Source of the DNA: Candidatus Goldiibacteriota bacterium
GTDB taxonomy: Bacteria; Oederibacteriota; PGYV01; DYJU01
NCBI GenBank assembly: GCA_938034975.1
Contig: CALHNI010000001.1
Coordinates: 1 to 64,000 of the forward strand
DNA: 64,000 nt
Direction: 5' to 3'
Shown here: piece after piece, positions 17,754 to 25,485 of the stretch
Position numbering within the stretch: the stretch's first letter is position 1
Layout of the letters: the number at the start of each line of letters is the position of its first letter
Position numbers and translations under genes: made by a program
The notes under the pieces: model-generated
Databases searched by the model: none
What the model was told of the DNA's origin: nothing
The model's input: the letters and a program-made list of their open reading frames with translations, nothing else

Positions 17754-20007
17754 ATTCATTTACTCCTGTCATCCACAATTTTTCAATCTCATTTAAATCC
17801 AAATTTAATTTTTTTGAATATTTTTTTGCAGCCCAATCAATATTTATTATTAACCTATCACCACCTGTTTTACCAATTTCGGTTGCTATTATTTTGTTTT
17901 TAGATGCTATACGTTTTAATCTCAATAAATTTTCTCTTTTAACAGTTACAATGGCACGTGATTGGGTTTCTCCGAATAAAAGCGCATCTATTCTTATATC
18001 GCTTTGTAATTCAATATAAGCACCAATTGCTTTTTCATTATGTAATTTTCCTGATAAACAGCATTCAGCAAGAGCCACCGCCAGACCACCTTTACTTATA
18101 TCATGTGCTGAAATTATAATTCCATTTTTAATACCTTCTATACATGTTTTTTGAAGTGCCTTTTCCTTTGCCATGTCAATTCCTGGAACCGGTCCTTTTA
18201 CCATATTGTGAATTTCTTTTAAATACTCCGACGCACCTATTTCTTCTTTTGTCTCGCCCAGCAAAACTATTATATCACCTTCATTTTTAAAATATTGTTT
18301 CACATATCTTTTATTTTTCCCTTTAATATAACCTACCATACCTACAACAGGTGTTGGATAAATAGCATTTTGGGGGCTTTCATTATAAAAGCTGACATTA
18401 CCGCTTATAACAGGAGTATTCAATTTTTTTGCCGCATAAGCCATACCTTCCACTGCTTTTTGGAATTGATAAAATATTTCCGGATCCTCAGGATTTCCAA
18501 AATTAAGACAATTGGTAAAAGCAATTGGTTGTGCTCCACTCATACTAACATTCCTTGCTGCTTCTGCAACTGCTATCATACCACCTGTAAATGGATCAAG
18601 ATAAACATATCTCCCATTTCCATCAACTGATGTTGAAAGTAATAAATCTTTTCCTTTAATATTAATAACCGCAGCGTCAGAACCAGGCAAAGTAAAAGTA
18701 TTTGTCTGAACCATGTGGTCATATTGTCGCCATATATTTGATTTACAGGATATATTTGGCGATGAAATTAACTTTTTAAAAATCTCTTCTATATTATCAG
18801 GGACTTTTATATCATCATTGTTAATATTTATATTTTTTAAATATTCAGGTTTTATTCCTTTTTGCTTTTTAAGAGGAAAATATTTATAACTGCTATCGGT
18901 TAATGCCCTGATTGGAATATCCGCAACTATTTTACCATTTTCATAAATTTTAAACTTTTGTTCTTTAATAACTTTACCTATTTTTACAGCATGCAACCCC
19001 CACTTTCTCAAAATTTTTTCAACTTTTTTTTCATTTCCTTTCTTACAAACAAGCAGCATTCTTTCCTGTGATTCAGAAAGCAAAACTTCATAGGCATTCA
19101 TATTTAATTCTCTTTTAGGGACTTTGTCTATATCAATTTCAACTCCGGTCCCTGCTCTATATGCCATTTCAGAAGAAGATGACGTAAGCCCTGCAGCCCC
19201 CATATCCTGAATCCCTATCACTAAATTTTTATCAATAAGTTCAAGTGTGGCTTCAAGTAAAAGTTTTTCCATGAAAGGATCTGCAACCTGAACTGATGAA
19301 CGCCTTTTTTGATTTTCTTCTGTAAGTTCAGCCGATGCAAAAGATGCACCATGAATGCCATCTCTGCCTGTTAAAGCGCCAATATACATAATTGGATTCC
19401 CTGCTCCCTTTGCAATCCCTTTTTTTATTTTATTTTTATTTACTATTCCTATTGTCATAGCATTTACAAGACAATTATCCTGATATGAATCTTCAAATAC
19501 AGTTTCTCCTGCAACTGTTGGCACACCAACACAATTTCCATAAAATGCAATTCCACTCACAACACCATGTAAAAGATGTTGGGTCTTTAAAGTTTTTATA
19601 TTGCCAAATCTTAACGAATCTAAAATAGCAACAGGTCTTGCTCCCATTGTAAAAATATCCCTTAATATGCCCCCAACACCAGTTGCAGCGCCCTGAAAAG
19701 GTTCAACGGAAGATGGATGATTATGAGATTCTATTTTAAATGCTATTCCTATGCCCAATTTGGTGTCAATAATTCCTGCGTTTTCACCTGGTCCCTGTAA
19801 TACATATTTCCCTTTTGTTGGAAATTTTTTAAGTACAGGTTTTGAATGTTTGTAACTGCAATGCTCAGACCACATAGCGGAAAAAACACCGAGTTCAACT
19901 ATATTAGGTTTTCTTCCCAGTATTTTTATTATATTGTTATATTCTTCTTTATTTAAATTATGCTCTTTTAAAATTTCATCCGTAATTTCTATATCATAAT
20001 TATTCAT
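17746..20007 (-). CDS. purL: phosphoribosylformylglycinamidine synthase subunit PurL
   Basis: This is the small-type PurL (753 residues), the synthetase subunit that converts FGAR to FGAM with ammonia delivered by PurQ and with PurS as bridging subunit. SAMWSEHCSYKHS contains the catalytic histidine region. GPGENAGI, ESHNHPSSVEPFQGAATGVGG, QDMGAAGLTSS and SAHDISKGGLAV follow as expected for the two ATP-binding halves. It lies 12 bases after purQ and overlaps purF, so the operon order purS-Q-L-F matches Gram-positive-type multi-subunit FGAM synthase. No motif is missing. Confidence 0.97.
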   Translation of the reverse strand: MNNYDIEITDEILKEHNLNKEEYNNIIKILGRKPNIVELGVFSAMWSEHCSYKHSKPVLKKFPTKGKYVLQGPGENAGIIDTKLGIGIAFKIESHNHPSSVEPFQGAATGVGGILRDIFTMGARPVAILDSLRFGNIKTLKTQHLLHGVVSGIAFYGNCVGVPTVAGETVFEDSYQDNCLVNAMTIGIVNKNKIKKGIAKGAGNPIMYIGALTGRDGIHGASFASAELTEENQKRRSSVQVADPFMEKLLLEATLELIDKNLVIGIQDMGAAGLTSSSSEMAYRAGTGVEIDIDKVPKRELNMNAYEVLLSESQERMLLVCKKGNEKKVEKILRKWGLHAVKIGKVIKEQKFKIYENGKIVADIPIRALTDSSYKYFPLKKQKGIKPEYLKNININNDDIKVPDNIEEIFKKLISSPNISCKSNIWRQYDHMVQTNTFTLPGSDAAVINIKGKDLLLSTSVDGNGRYVYLDPFTGGMIAVAEAARNVSMSGAQPIAFTNCLNFGNPEDPEIFYQFQKAVEGMAYAAKKLNTPVISGNVSFYNESPQNAIYPTPVVGMVGYIKGKNKRYVKQYFKNEGDIIVLLGETKEEIGASEYLKEIHNMVKGPVPGIDMAKEKALQKTCIEGIKNGIIISAHDISKGGLAVALAECCLSGKLHNEKAIGAYIELQSDIRIDALLFGETQSRAIVTVKRENLLRLKRIASKNKIIATEIGKTGGDRLIINIDWAAKKYSKKLNLDLNEIEKLWMTGVNEYV

Positions 20008-20019
20008 CTTTCACCACTT

Positions 20020-20730
20020 TCAACTTTTTTTTATATAATCTATAATTGACTGCCATATTAATCTTCCATCTTCTGAACCAAGTTCTTTTATCATTGCTCT
20101 TTCCGGATGCGGCATCATTCCCAAAATATTTCCTTTTGTATTCATTATACCAGCTATGTTATATATTGAACCATTGACATTTGCTTCATCGGTTATCATG
20201 CCATTTGAGTCACAATACCTGAAAATAATTTTATCCTTTGCAATCAAAGTATTTAATGTCCTTTCATCACAATAATAATTTCCTTCACCATGAGCAATTG
20301 GTATTTTTAATACCTGTCCTTTTGCACATCTGTTTGTAAAAGGCGTATTTGTATTTTCAACTGTAATATTTACATATTCACAAATAAACTTTAAATTTTT
20401 ATTATGCAGCATAGCCCCGGGTAAAAGACCTGCTTCAAGCAAAATTTGAAAACCATTGCAGATTCCAATTATAAATTTGTTTTTTTTATTGGCAAAATCA
20501 CTTATGCTTTCCATAACTTTTGCAAAACGCGCTATTGCTCCGCTCCTTAAATAATCCCCATAAGAAAAACCACCTGGTAATACAAGACAATCATATTTTT
20601 TAATATTTTTTGATTCATGCCATATAAATTCTGCTTCTTGATTTAACACATCCTTTAAAGCCCATAAACAATCCGCATCGCAATTTGAACCGGGGAAAAC
20701 AACGATACCGAATTTTAATTTTTTATTCAT
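20020..20730 (-). CDS. purQ: phosphoribosylformylglycinamidine synthase glutaminase subunit PurQ
   Basis: PurQ is a class I glutamine amidotransferase of 236 residues that supplies ammonia to Pur[12 protein letters not shown] opens the protein. [15 protein letters not shown] and the nucleophile elbow GICNGFQIL with its catalytic cysteine follow. The His/Glu of the triad lie in MMPHPERA near the C-terminus. It begins 1 base after purS and ends 12 bases before purL. Confidence 0.97.
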   Translation of the reverse strand: MNKKLKFGIVVFPGSNCDADCLWALKDVLNQEAEFIWHESKNIKKYDCLVLPGGFSYGDYLRSGAIARFAKVMESISDFANKKNKFIIGICNGFQILLEAGLLPGAMLHNKNLKFICEYVNITVENTNTPFTNRCAKGQVLKIPIAHGEGNYYCDERTLNTLIAKDKIIFRYCDSNGMITDEANVNGSIYNIAGIMNTKGNILGMMPHPERAMIKELGSEDGRLIWQSIIDYIKKS

Positions 20731-20731
20731 C

Positions 20732-20971
20732 TTAAATTATCTCAAAATCATATTTTTCAATATTTGGATTGGCAAGTAATTTATCACAAATCTCATCTAC
20801 TTCTTTTTTTATTTTTTCATTATTTCCGTCAATTTCCATCTCAATATACTTACCTATCCTTACATCCTTTATATTTTTATAACCCATTTTTACAAGTGCC
20901 GCATTTACTGTTTTGCCCTGCGGCTCTAAAACACCATCTTTAAAAGTAATATATATTTTTGCTTTTGCCAT
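20732..20971 (-). CDS. purS: phosphoribosylformylglycinamidine synthase subunit PurS
   Basis: PurS is the small dimeric subunit that joins PurL and PurQ. The 79-residue frame [15 protein letters not shown]...PQG...ALVKMGY...[10 protein letters not shown] is typical. A longer frame starts at 20983, but the sequence there, ATGAGGTGTTTTATG, places a Shine-Dalgarno AGGTG just ahead of the second ATG. The start at 20971 is therefore chosen. It is the first gene of the pur operon and is preceded by a good promoter (21019-21046) and a copy of the composite repeat. Confidence 0.92.
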   Translation of the reverse strand: MAKAKIYITFKDGVLEPQGKTVNAALVKMGYKNIKDVRIGKYIEMEIDGNNEKIKKEVDEICDKLLANPNIEKYDFEII

Positions 20972-21018
20972 AAAACACCTCATTGCTTTTTTTAACTTTC
21001 AGGAATTATGTTTTTATT

Positions 21019-21046
21019 ATTATATAGAATTTAAATATTTTTACAA
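21019..21046 (-). promoter_or_regulatory. sigma70-type promoter of the pur operon
   Basis: On the minus strand TTGTAA (21041-21046), a 16-base spacer and TATAAT (21019-21024) lie about 48 bases before the purS ATG. No purine riboswitch-like structure fits in the short leader. The palindrome of the composite repeat begins about 15 bases upstream of the -35 box. Confidence 0.6.
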
Positions 21047-21058
21047 GTTTTTTTATAC

Positions 21059-21245
21059 GACCGCTAAAACGCATTTTTACTGAAAATTTTTTTATCTATC
21101 TTATAATAAACTTTTATTTTTATAATGCATTTTTTTTTATTCACTCGACTTTTTTAAAATAAAGCATTGGTATTGTTTTAAAATTTTATTTTTTTAATAA
21201 TGTTTCCATCCTCTGTAAATCTCAATTTCCTATTGCGGTTTTCAG
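21059..21245 (-). repeat. composite intergenic repeat, degenerate copy
   Basis: Part A is eroded (CCGCTAAAACGCATTTTTAC). Part B is recognisable by TATTCACTCG, AAAATAAAGCA and TTGTTTTAAAATTTTATTTTT. Part C is reduced to CTGTAAATC...GCGGTTTTCAG and runs directly into the stop codon of the HD-GYP gene at 21242. Read on the minus strand the order is C, B, A, then the pur promoter. Confidence 0.75.
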
Positions 21246-22702
21246 GATATGAATTTGAATTTATTTTTTCTAAAAATATTTAAGCATAACTTACTTATAT
21301 CATTATCATAAAGAATTCCCTTATTTTTAATAATTTCATCCAGCGCCTTATTTATTCCGAGCGCCTTTCTATACGGTCTTTTAAATGTCATAGCCTCAAT
21401 AACATCAGCAATGCCAATAATTTTTGCTTCTAACAGAATTTTATCTCCTTTAAGTCCGCGCGGATAACCGCTTCCATCTATCCTTTCATGATGCTGGTAA
21501 ATAATCTCTGCAACAGGCCAGGGGAAATATATAGATTTTAAAATTTTATAACCCTCTTCAGAGTGAGTTTTTATTATTTCATATTCTTCTTTTGTAAGTT
21601 TTCTTGGTTTATTAAGTATGGAACCTGATATAAAAATCTTTCCTATATCATGAATTACAGCAGAAATATATATACATTCAATCTGTTCATCAGATAATCC
21701 ATATTCCTTTGCAATAAATTTTGCAAGTTCAGCGGTTCTTCTCTGGTGTCCAACAGTATACTTATCTTTTTTCTCAACAAGCTTTTCCATTGCGGTTATA
21801 ACCCCATCCATAATTTTTTTCATTATTAAAAAATTCTTTTCTATTTTATTCTGAAAATCTGTTCTTTCACTTATATTCCTTATTATAGATAAAACCACAG
21901 ATTTATTATTGTATTTAAAAACATGAGAATTAACTTCACAGTTAATAATATCCCCATTACTCTTTTTTACCGGGACTTCAAAAATAGCTTTTTTATTTTC
22001 TCTTAATCTTTTTAAATACAGATTTATGATTTTTTTATTAAATTTCGCATAAAAATCAAAAGGGGTTTTTTTTAATATTTCATTTTTTGATAATCCCAAT
22101 TGCTCACATGCGGCTTTGTTTACCTCAAAAAATTTACCGGGTTTTTTATTTTCAATTGTATGTAAAACAATCGCATCATTGGATTTATTAAAAATAGTTT
22201 TATATAATTCTTTTTCTGACACATTATCATTTTCTTCCAAATATCTAATTGTTAACAATAGTGCAAAAGGTTCCTTATCCGCATTATTAACCCGCGCAAT
22301 ATTTACAAGTCCATAAAATTCTTTTTCTTTTTTTATAAATTTGCTCCTAAAATTACCCACAAAACCTTCATTAAATGCTCTTTTAAAAATAGCTTTTATA
22401 ATTTTCCTTTCATCTGGTAATACCAGGTCAAAAAATTTTCTTCCTTCCATACTTTTTTCATCCCAAAACCCAAATATTTGAGCTGCCTTATCCGAAGAAA
22501 ACAATATGTCAAATCTTTTATCAATCATAATTATAGCATCATTTGATGTCATTATAATTTTTTTATACATCTCTTCGGAATTTTTAAGTGAATTTTGAAG
22601 CGTTTTTATTTTTAAATTTAAATATTGATAATTAAGAAGGTTGGGATGAAAATCTTTGGATTCTTTGGAATTAAAAACCTGTGAGTATCTGTTTTTAGTC
22701 AA
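21242..22702 (-). CDS. PAS-PAS-HD-GYP domain protein, putative c-di-GMP phosphodiesterase
   Basis: The 486-residue protein has an N-terminal linker, two PAS domains (about 44-145 and 160-275), and an HD-GYP domain (about 300-475). The latter shows VGHQRRTAELA, IHDIGKIFI and HHERIDGSGYP, so the HD and GYP signatures are both intact. Such proteins hydrolyse c-di-GMP. No membrane segment is evident, so the PAS domains probably sense a cytoplasmic ligand or redox state. A PilZ receptor at 62939 shows that c-di-GMP signalling exists here. It has its own promoter (22753-22780) and repeat copies on both sides. Confidence 0.9.
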   Translation of the reverse strand: MTKNRYSQVFNSKESKDFHPNLLNYQYLNLKIKTLQNSLKNSEEMYKKIIMTSNDAIIMIDKRFDILFSSDKAAQIFGFWDEKSMEGRKFFDLVLPDERKIIKAIFKRAFNEGFVGNFRSKFIKKEKEFYGLVNIARVNNADKEPFALLLTIRYLEENDNVSEKELYKTIFNKSNDAIVLHTIENKKPGKFFEVNKAACEQLGLSKNEILKKTPFDFYAKFNKKIINLYLKRLRENKKAIFEVPVKKSNGDIINCEVNSHVFKYNNKSVVLSIIRNISERTDFQNKIEKNFLIMKKIMDGVITAMEKLVEKKDKYTVGHQRRTAELAKFIAKEYGLSDEQIECIYISAVIHDIGKIFISGSILNKPRKLTKEEYEIIKTHSEEGYKILKSIYFPWPVAEIIYQHHERIDGSGYPRGLKGDKILLEAKIIGIADVIEAMTFKRPYRKALGINKALDEIIKNKGILYDNDISKLCLNIFRKNKFKFIS

Positions 22703-22752
22703 TCAAAGCTCCTCTTTAAATTTAGTCAAAAACTTTTAGGCATTCGTTTTTA

Positions 22753-22780
22753 ATTATATAAAAAAAAAGTGAAAAGTAAA
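22753..22780 (-). promoter_or_regulatory. putative promoter of the HD-GYP gene
   Basis: On the minus strand TTTACT (22775-22780), a 16-base spacer and TATAAT (22753-22758) precede the gene starting at 22702. The palindrome of the next repeat copy begins about 9 bases upstream of the -35 box. The same TTTACTTTT stretch occurs before the kinase gene at 27986-27991. Confidence 0.5.
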
Positions 22781-22788
22781 GATTTTTT

Positions 22789-22967
22789 TCCGTAAAAACT
22801 CGTTAGAAAACGCGTTTTTACGGAAAAACTAAATTTTTTATTATATTTATTAATAAATTTTTATTTTTATAATACAGCCCTTTTATTCACCAGTTTTTTT
22901 AATAAAACTCAATTGTTGTTTTAAATTTACTTTTGAAAATTGAAATCTTTTAATTCAATTTTTAGGT
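22789..22967 (-). repeat. composite intergenic repeat, full copy
   Basis: Part A at 22790-22823 is CCGTAAAAACTCGTT...AACGCGTTTTTACGG with slightly unequal arms. Part B contains TTATTCACCAG, AATAAAACTCAA and TTGTTTTAAA. Part C is GAAAATTGAAATC...ATTCAATTTTTAGG. It fills most of the 345-base gap between the AAC(3)-family gene and the HD-GYP gene. Nothing else is recognisable in 22968-23047. Confidence 0.85.
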
Positions 22968-23047
22968 AAATTTTATTAACACGGCTAAGAAAATATTTTT
23001 TCATCTCAGAAAAACACAAATTTTATTATCATCTTTTATTTTTAAAT

Positions 23048-23878
23048 TTATTTATTGCTCATTTCTCTGTATTTTTCTGGGCCTCCTGCTATCATATCAG
23101 CGCATTTTATACATTTTATATCATGGCAATGAGTAATTTGGGGGGTAATTTGTATAATTCTTGCAGTTTTTTTTAATAAACTACCAATCGGGAATAAACG
23201 CCATAAACTTTTTCCAATAGTTATTTTTTTATCTATTCCATTAAAAAAAATATCAAGATTTAAAAAGCCTTCAGAGCATCCCCCACACTCAACTTCCATT
23301 GGCAAACCATCAGTATTTAATGCCCACCTTATAAACATATTTCTACCTGCCATCTGTTCTGCAAGATGTAAAGCTGTTAATTTATTTAAATTAACACCCA
23401 ATAAAAGTATATAACCATTAAATAAAGCAAGTTCTCTTAAAGGAGCAAATACATCCATTGGTTTTTGTGTTTTTATAATCTCGCTTGCAAATGGACCTAT
23501 CCCTGTAAAAGAACATACAGGGTGATAACCTCTTATTCTTTCTTTCATATGCAGCATAGTATAAGGAATAATCCCCATCTCATTTTTTGAGATACAATCA
23601 GAATTTGTCGTAAAAATTTCCCTGTTTTCAGTTATTTTAACAGAATAATCATAACCGTTTCTTGAATATTTTTTCCCCTCTGGTGGATTTATTAAAAACT
23701 CATAAGAAAATGTTGGAGTGATAAGAGTGCAGCCGTTATCTATGAAAACATTAATTATGGATAAAGGACCACCTTCTACTACATCACCAAATGATTTTAA
23801 AGAAGAATGTAATATGATACATTTCCCTTTTATATTAAATTTTTTTATAGCATCATTAATCTGCTTTTTAGTTATCAT
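23048..23878 (-). CDS. aminoglycoside N(3)-acetyltransferase family protein
   Basis: The 276 residues match the Antibiotic_NAT/AAC(3) fold. An N-terminal helix is followed by LHSSLKSFGDVVEGGP and TLITPTFSYEF, then FTTNSDCISKNEMGIIP. GYHPVCSFTGIGP and GVNLNKLTALHLAEQMAGR contain the conserved histidines. Family members use acetyl-CoA; the chromosomal YokD-like ones have unknown substrates, so a resistance role should not be assumed. The C-terminal tail has a small Cys/His cluster (CHDIKCIKCADM) that may bind metal. It is the last gene of the kinase-regulator operon (8-base gap), which suggests a signalling-linked acyl transfer. Confidence 0.82.
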   Translation of the reverse strand: MITKKQINDAIKKFNIKGKCIILHSSLKSFGDVVEGGPLSIINVFIDNGCTLITPTFSYEFLINPPEGKKYSRNGYDYSVKITENREIFTTNSDCISKNEMGIIPYTMLHMKERIRGYHPVCSFTGIGPFASEIIKTQKPMDVFAPLRELALFNGYILLLGVNLNKLTALHLAEQMAGRNMFIRWALNTDGLPMEVECGGCSEGFLNLDIFFNGIDKKITIGKSLWRLFPIGSLLKKTARIIQITPQITHCHDIKCIKCADMIAGGPEKYREMSNK

Positions 23879-23886
23879 GAACCGGT

Positions 23887-25020
23887 TTATTTTATTAAAA
23901 CATTAAAAACAAATTCTTTTTTTCTTTCTGAATCTCCGAATTTTAATTCCCAGTTGTGTGCCTTTAAAATGCTCTGACATATTAAAAAATTAAGTATCTG
24001 TGTTTTGTATTCTTCGTTTTCTTCAATTCTTTTGTAAAAATCATATTTTAAAATATCATCATATATTTTATCTTTGAATTTATTACCGTATATTTTTATA
24101 TATATAATAAAATTATATTCATTATCGCTTTTTTTTATTCCAATTACTATTCCTTTATTTTTATCAGTAAAAGAAATTGCATTTTCAATTAATATATTCA
24201 AAGCCCGTGCTATTCTATAACTATCAATATTTAATAATATCTTTCCTGGTAATAATTCTTTCTCAATTATGGCTTTTTTATAGTTATTTTTTATAACTTC
24301 TTTTAAAATTTTAATAATATCTTCTTCTTTTTTTATCAAGTTCATGATTCCTGTTTCAATTCTTACTGTATCTAAAAGATCGTTCATTAAATCATATATT
24401 TTAACTGTATTGTCTCTTATAATTTTTAATTTTTTTTGTTGAGCAGATGTGCATTTACCATTTTTTACTTTTTCCAGAAAATTTACTGCTTCTTTTATTC
24501 CCAACACAGGATTTAAAAGACCTTCTATTATATTTATCATAAAATTTGCTTTTGCATTTTCAAACCATTTTACTCTTTTTAAATTCCCATCAAGAATTTC
24601 CTTGCTTTTTTGAAGTTCAATGAATATTTTATTTCTTTCATACGCATATAAAAGGGATTTTTTTAAAAGATCGCTGTCCATCCTGCCTTTTACAAGATAA
24701 TCCTGTGCACCTTCTTTTAATGCCTTTATTGCCGTTATTTCATCATCCAAACCAGTAATAATGACTATAGGTATATTTAATGCCTTATCTCTGACCCTGT
24801 TTAAAGTATAAATACCATTACTGTCAGGCAAAGATAAATCAAGCAAAATAATATCCGGCTTTACTTTATCTATTGCCTGCAAACCAGTTAATAACGTATT
24901 TGCCACTTCAAGATAAAAAGGTGAATTCCTTATTTCTGATAGTATCTCCCAGATTAATCTGACATCTCCCTCATTATCTTCTATTAGTAAAACTTTTAAA
25001 TGCTTTTTTTCTTCAAACAC
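23887..25020 (-). CDS. response regulator fused to a degenerate histidine kinase
   Basis: The 377 residues have an N-terminal receiver domain (about 8-125) with acidic pair ED near 14-15, phosphoacceptor Asp61 in LLDLSLPD and lysine in YLVKGRMD. A histidine-kinase-like region follows. The expected SHELRTPL box reads IEGLLNPV, with Glu166 where the phosphorylated histidine should be. The HATPase part keeps the N-box (NILIENAISFTD) but lacks a DxGxGI motif. It is therefore probably a non-catalytic kinase-like output or docking module controlled by receiver phosphorylation. It lies 2 bases after the CheY-like gene and 8 before the AAC(3)-family gene. Confidence 0.85.
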   Translation of the reverse strand: MFEEKKHLKVLLIEDNEGDVRLIWEILSEIRNSPFYLEVANTLLTGLQAIDKVKPDIILLDLSLPDSNGIYTLNRVRDKALNIPIVIITGLDDEITAIKALKEGAQDYLVKGRMDSDLLKKSLLYAYERNKIFIELQKSKEILDGNLKRVKWFENAKANFMINIIEGLLNPVLGIKEAVNFLEKVKNGKCTSAQQKKLKIIRDNTVKIYDLMNDLLDTVRIETGIMNLIKKEEDIIKILKEVIKNNYKKAIIEKELLPGKILLNIDSYRIARALNILIENAISFTDKNKGIVIGIKKSDNEYNFIIYIKIYGNKFKDKIYDDILKYDFYKRIEENEEYKTQILNFLICQSILKAHNWELKFGDSERKKEFVFNVLIK

Positions 25021-25022
25021 TT

Positions 25023-25472
25023 TTATCCACCTTTATTTTTGGGTAATCTCACAATATTTAACCAGAATTCTTCAATGCACCTTATAACTTTAATAAATTC
25101 ATCTAGCTGCATTGGCTTTACTATATAGCAATTCGCTCCCATCTTATATGCTTTTATAATGCTTTCTTCTGAATCAGAACTTGATATAATTATTACAGGT
25201 ATATCTTTAAATTCATCTGATTCTTTTATTTCTTTTAAAACTTCAAATCCGTCTTTTTTAGGTATATTTATATCCAGCATAATAATATCCGGTCTTTTTT
25301 TATTAACAGATTTATTTTTAAATAAATAATTAATTACATCTTCGCCATCTTTAATTACAACTATATTTTCATTCCTTATGTATTTAAAAACTTCTGTTAT
25401 TAATCTTACATCAGCATCATTATCTTCAACAAGCAATATTTCCAACATAACTTTATTTAATAAATTATTCAT
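25023..25472 (-). CDS. CheY-like response regulator (Rcp1 type)
   Basis: A single receiver domain of 149 residues: LLVEDNDADVRLI, phosphoacceptor Asp67 in MLDINIPKKDG, IISSSDSEES, and KPMQLDEF with the conserved lysine. The extended NYLF segment and C-terminal helix ending FWLNIVRLP are typical of Rcp1-like regulators that partner phytochrome-type kinases. There is no output domain. The adjacent large kinase (13 bases upstream) is its likely phosphodonor, and the downstream receiver-pseudokinase may be a further relay partner. Confidence 0.93.
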   Translation of the reverse strand: MNNLLNKVMLEILLVEDNDADVRLITEVFKYIRNENIVVIKDGEDVINYLFKNKSVNKKRPDIIMLDINIPKKDGFEVLKEIKESDEFKDIPVIIISSSDSEESIIKAYKMGANCYIVKPMQLDEFIKVIRCIEEFWLNIVRLPKNKGG

Positions 25473-25485
25473 TTTTAAACTCCTT

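Noticed and set aside
20972..21060. Purine riboswitch before purS
   Set aside because: The leader after the promoter is too short and shows none of the conserved purine-aptamer loops.
22703..22970. CRISPR array suggested by repeated palindromes
   Set aside because: The palindromes are single copies in separate gaps tens of kilobases apart with no regular spacers and no cas genes.
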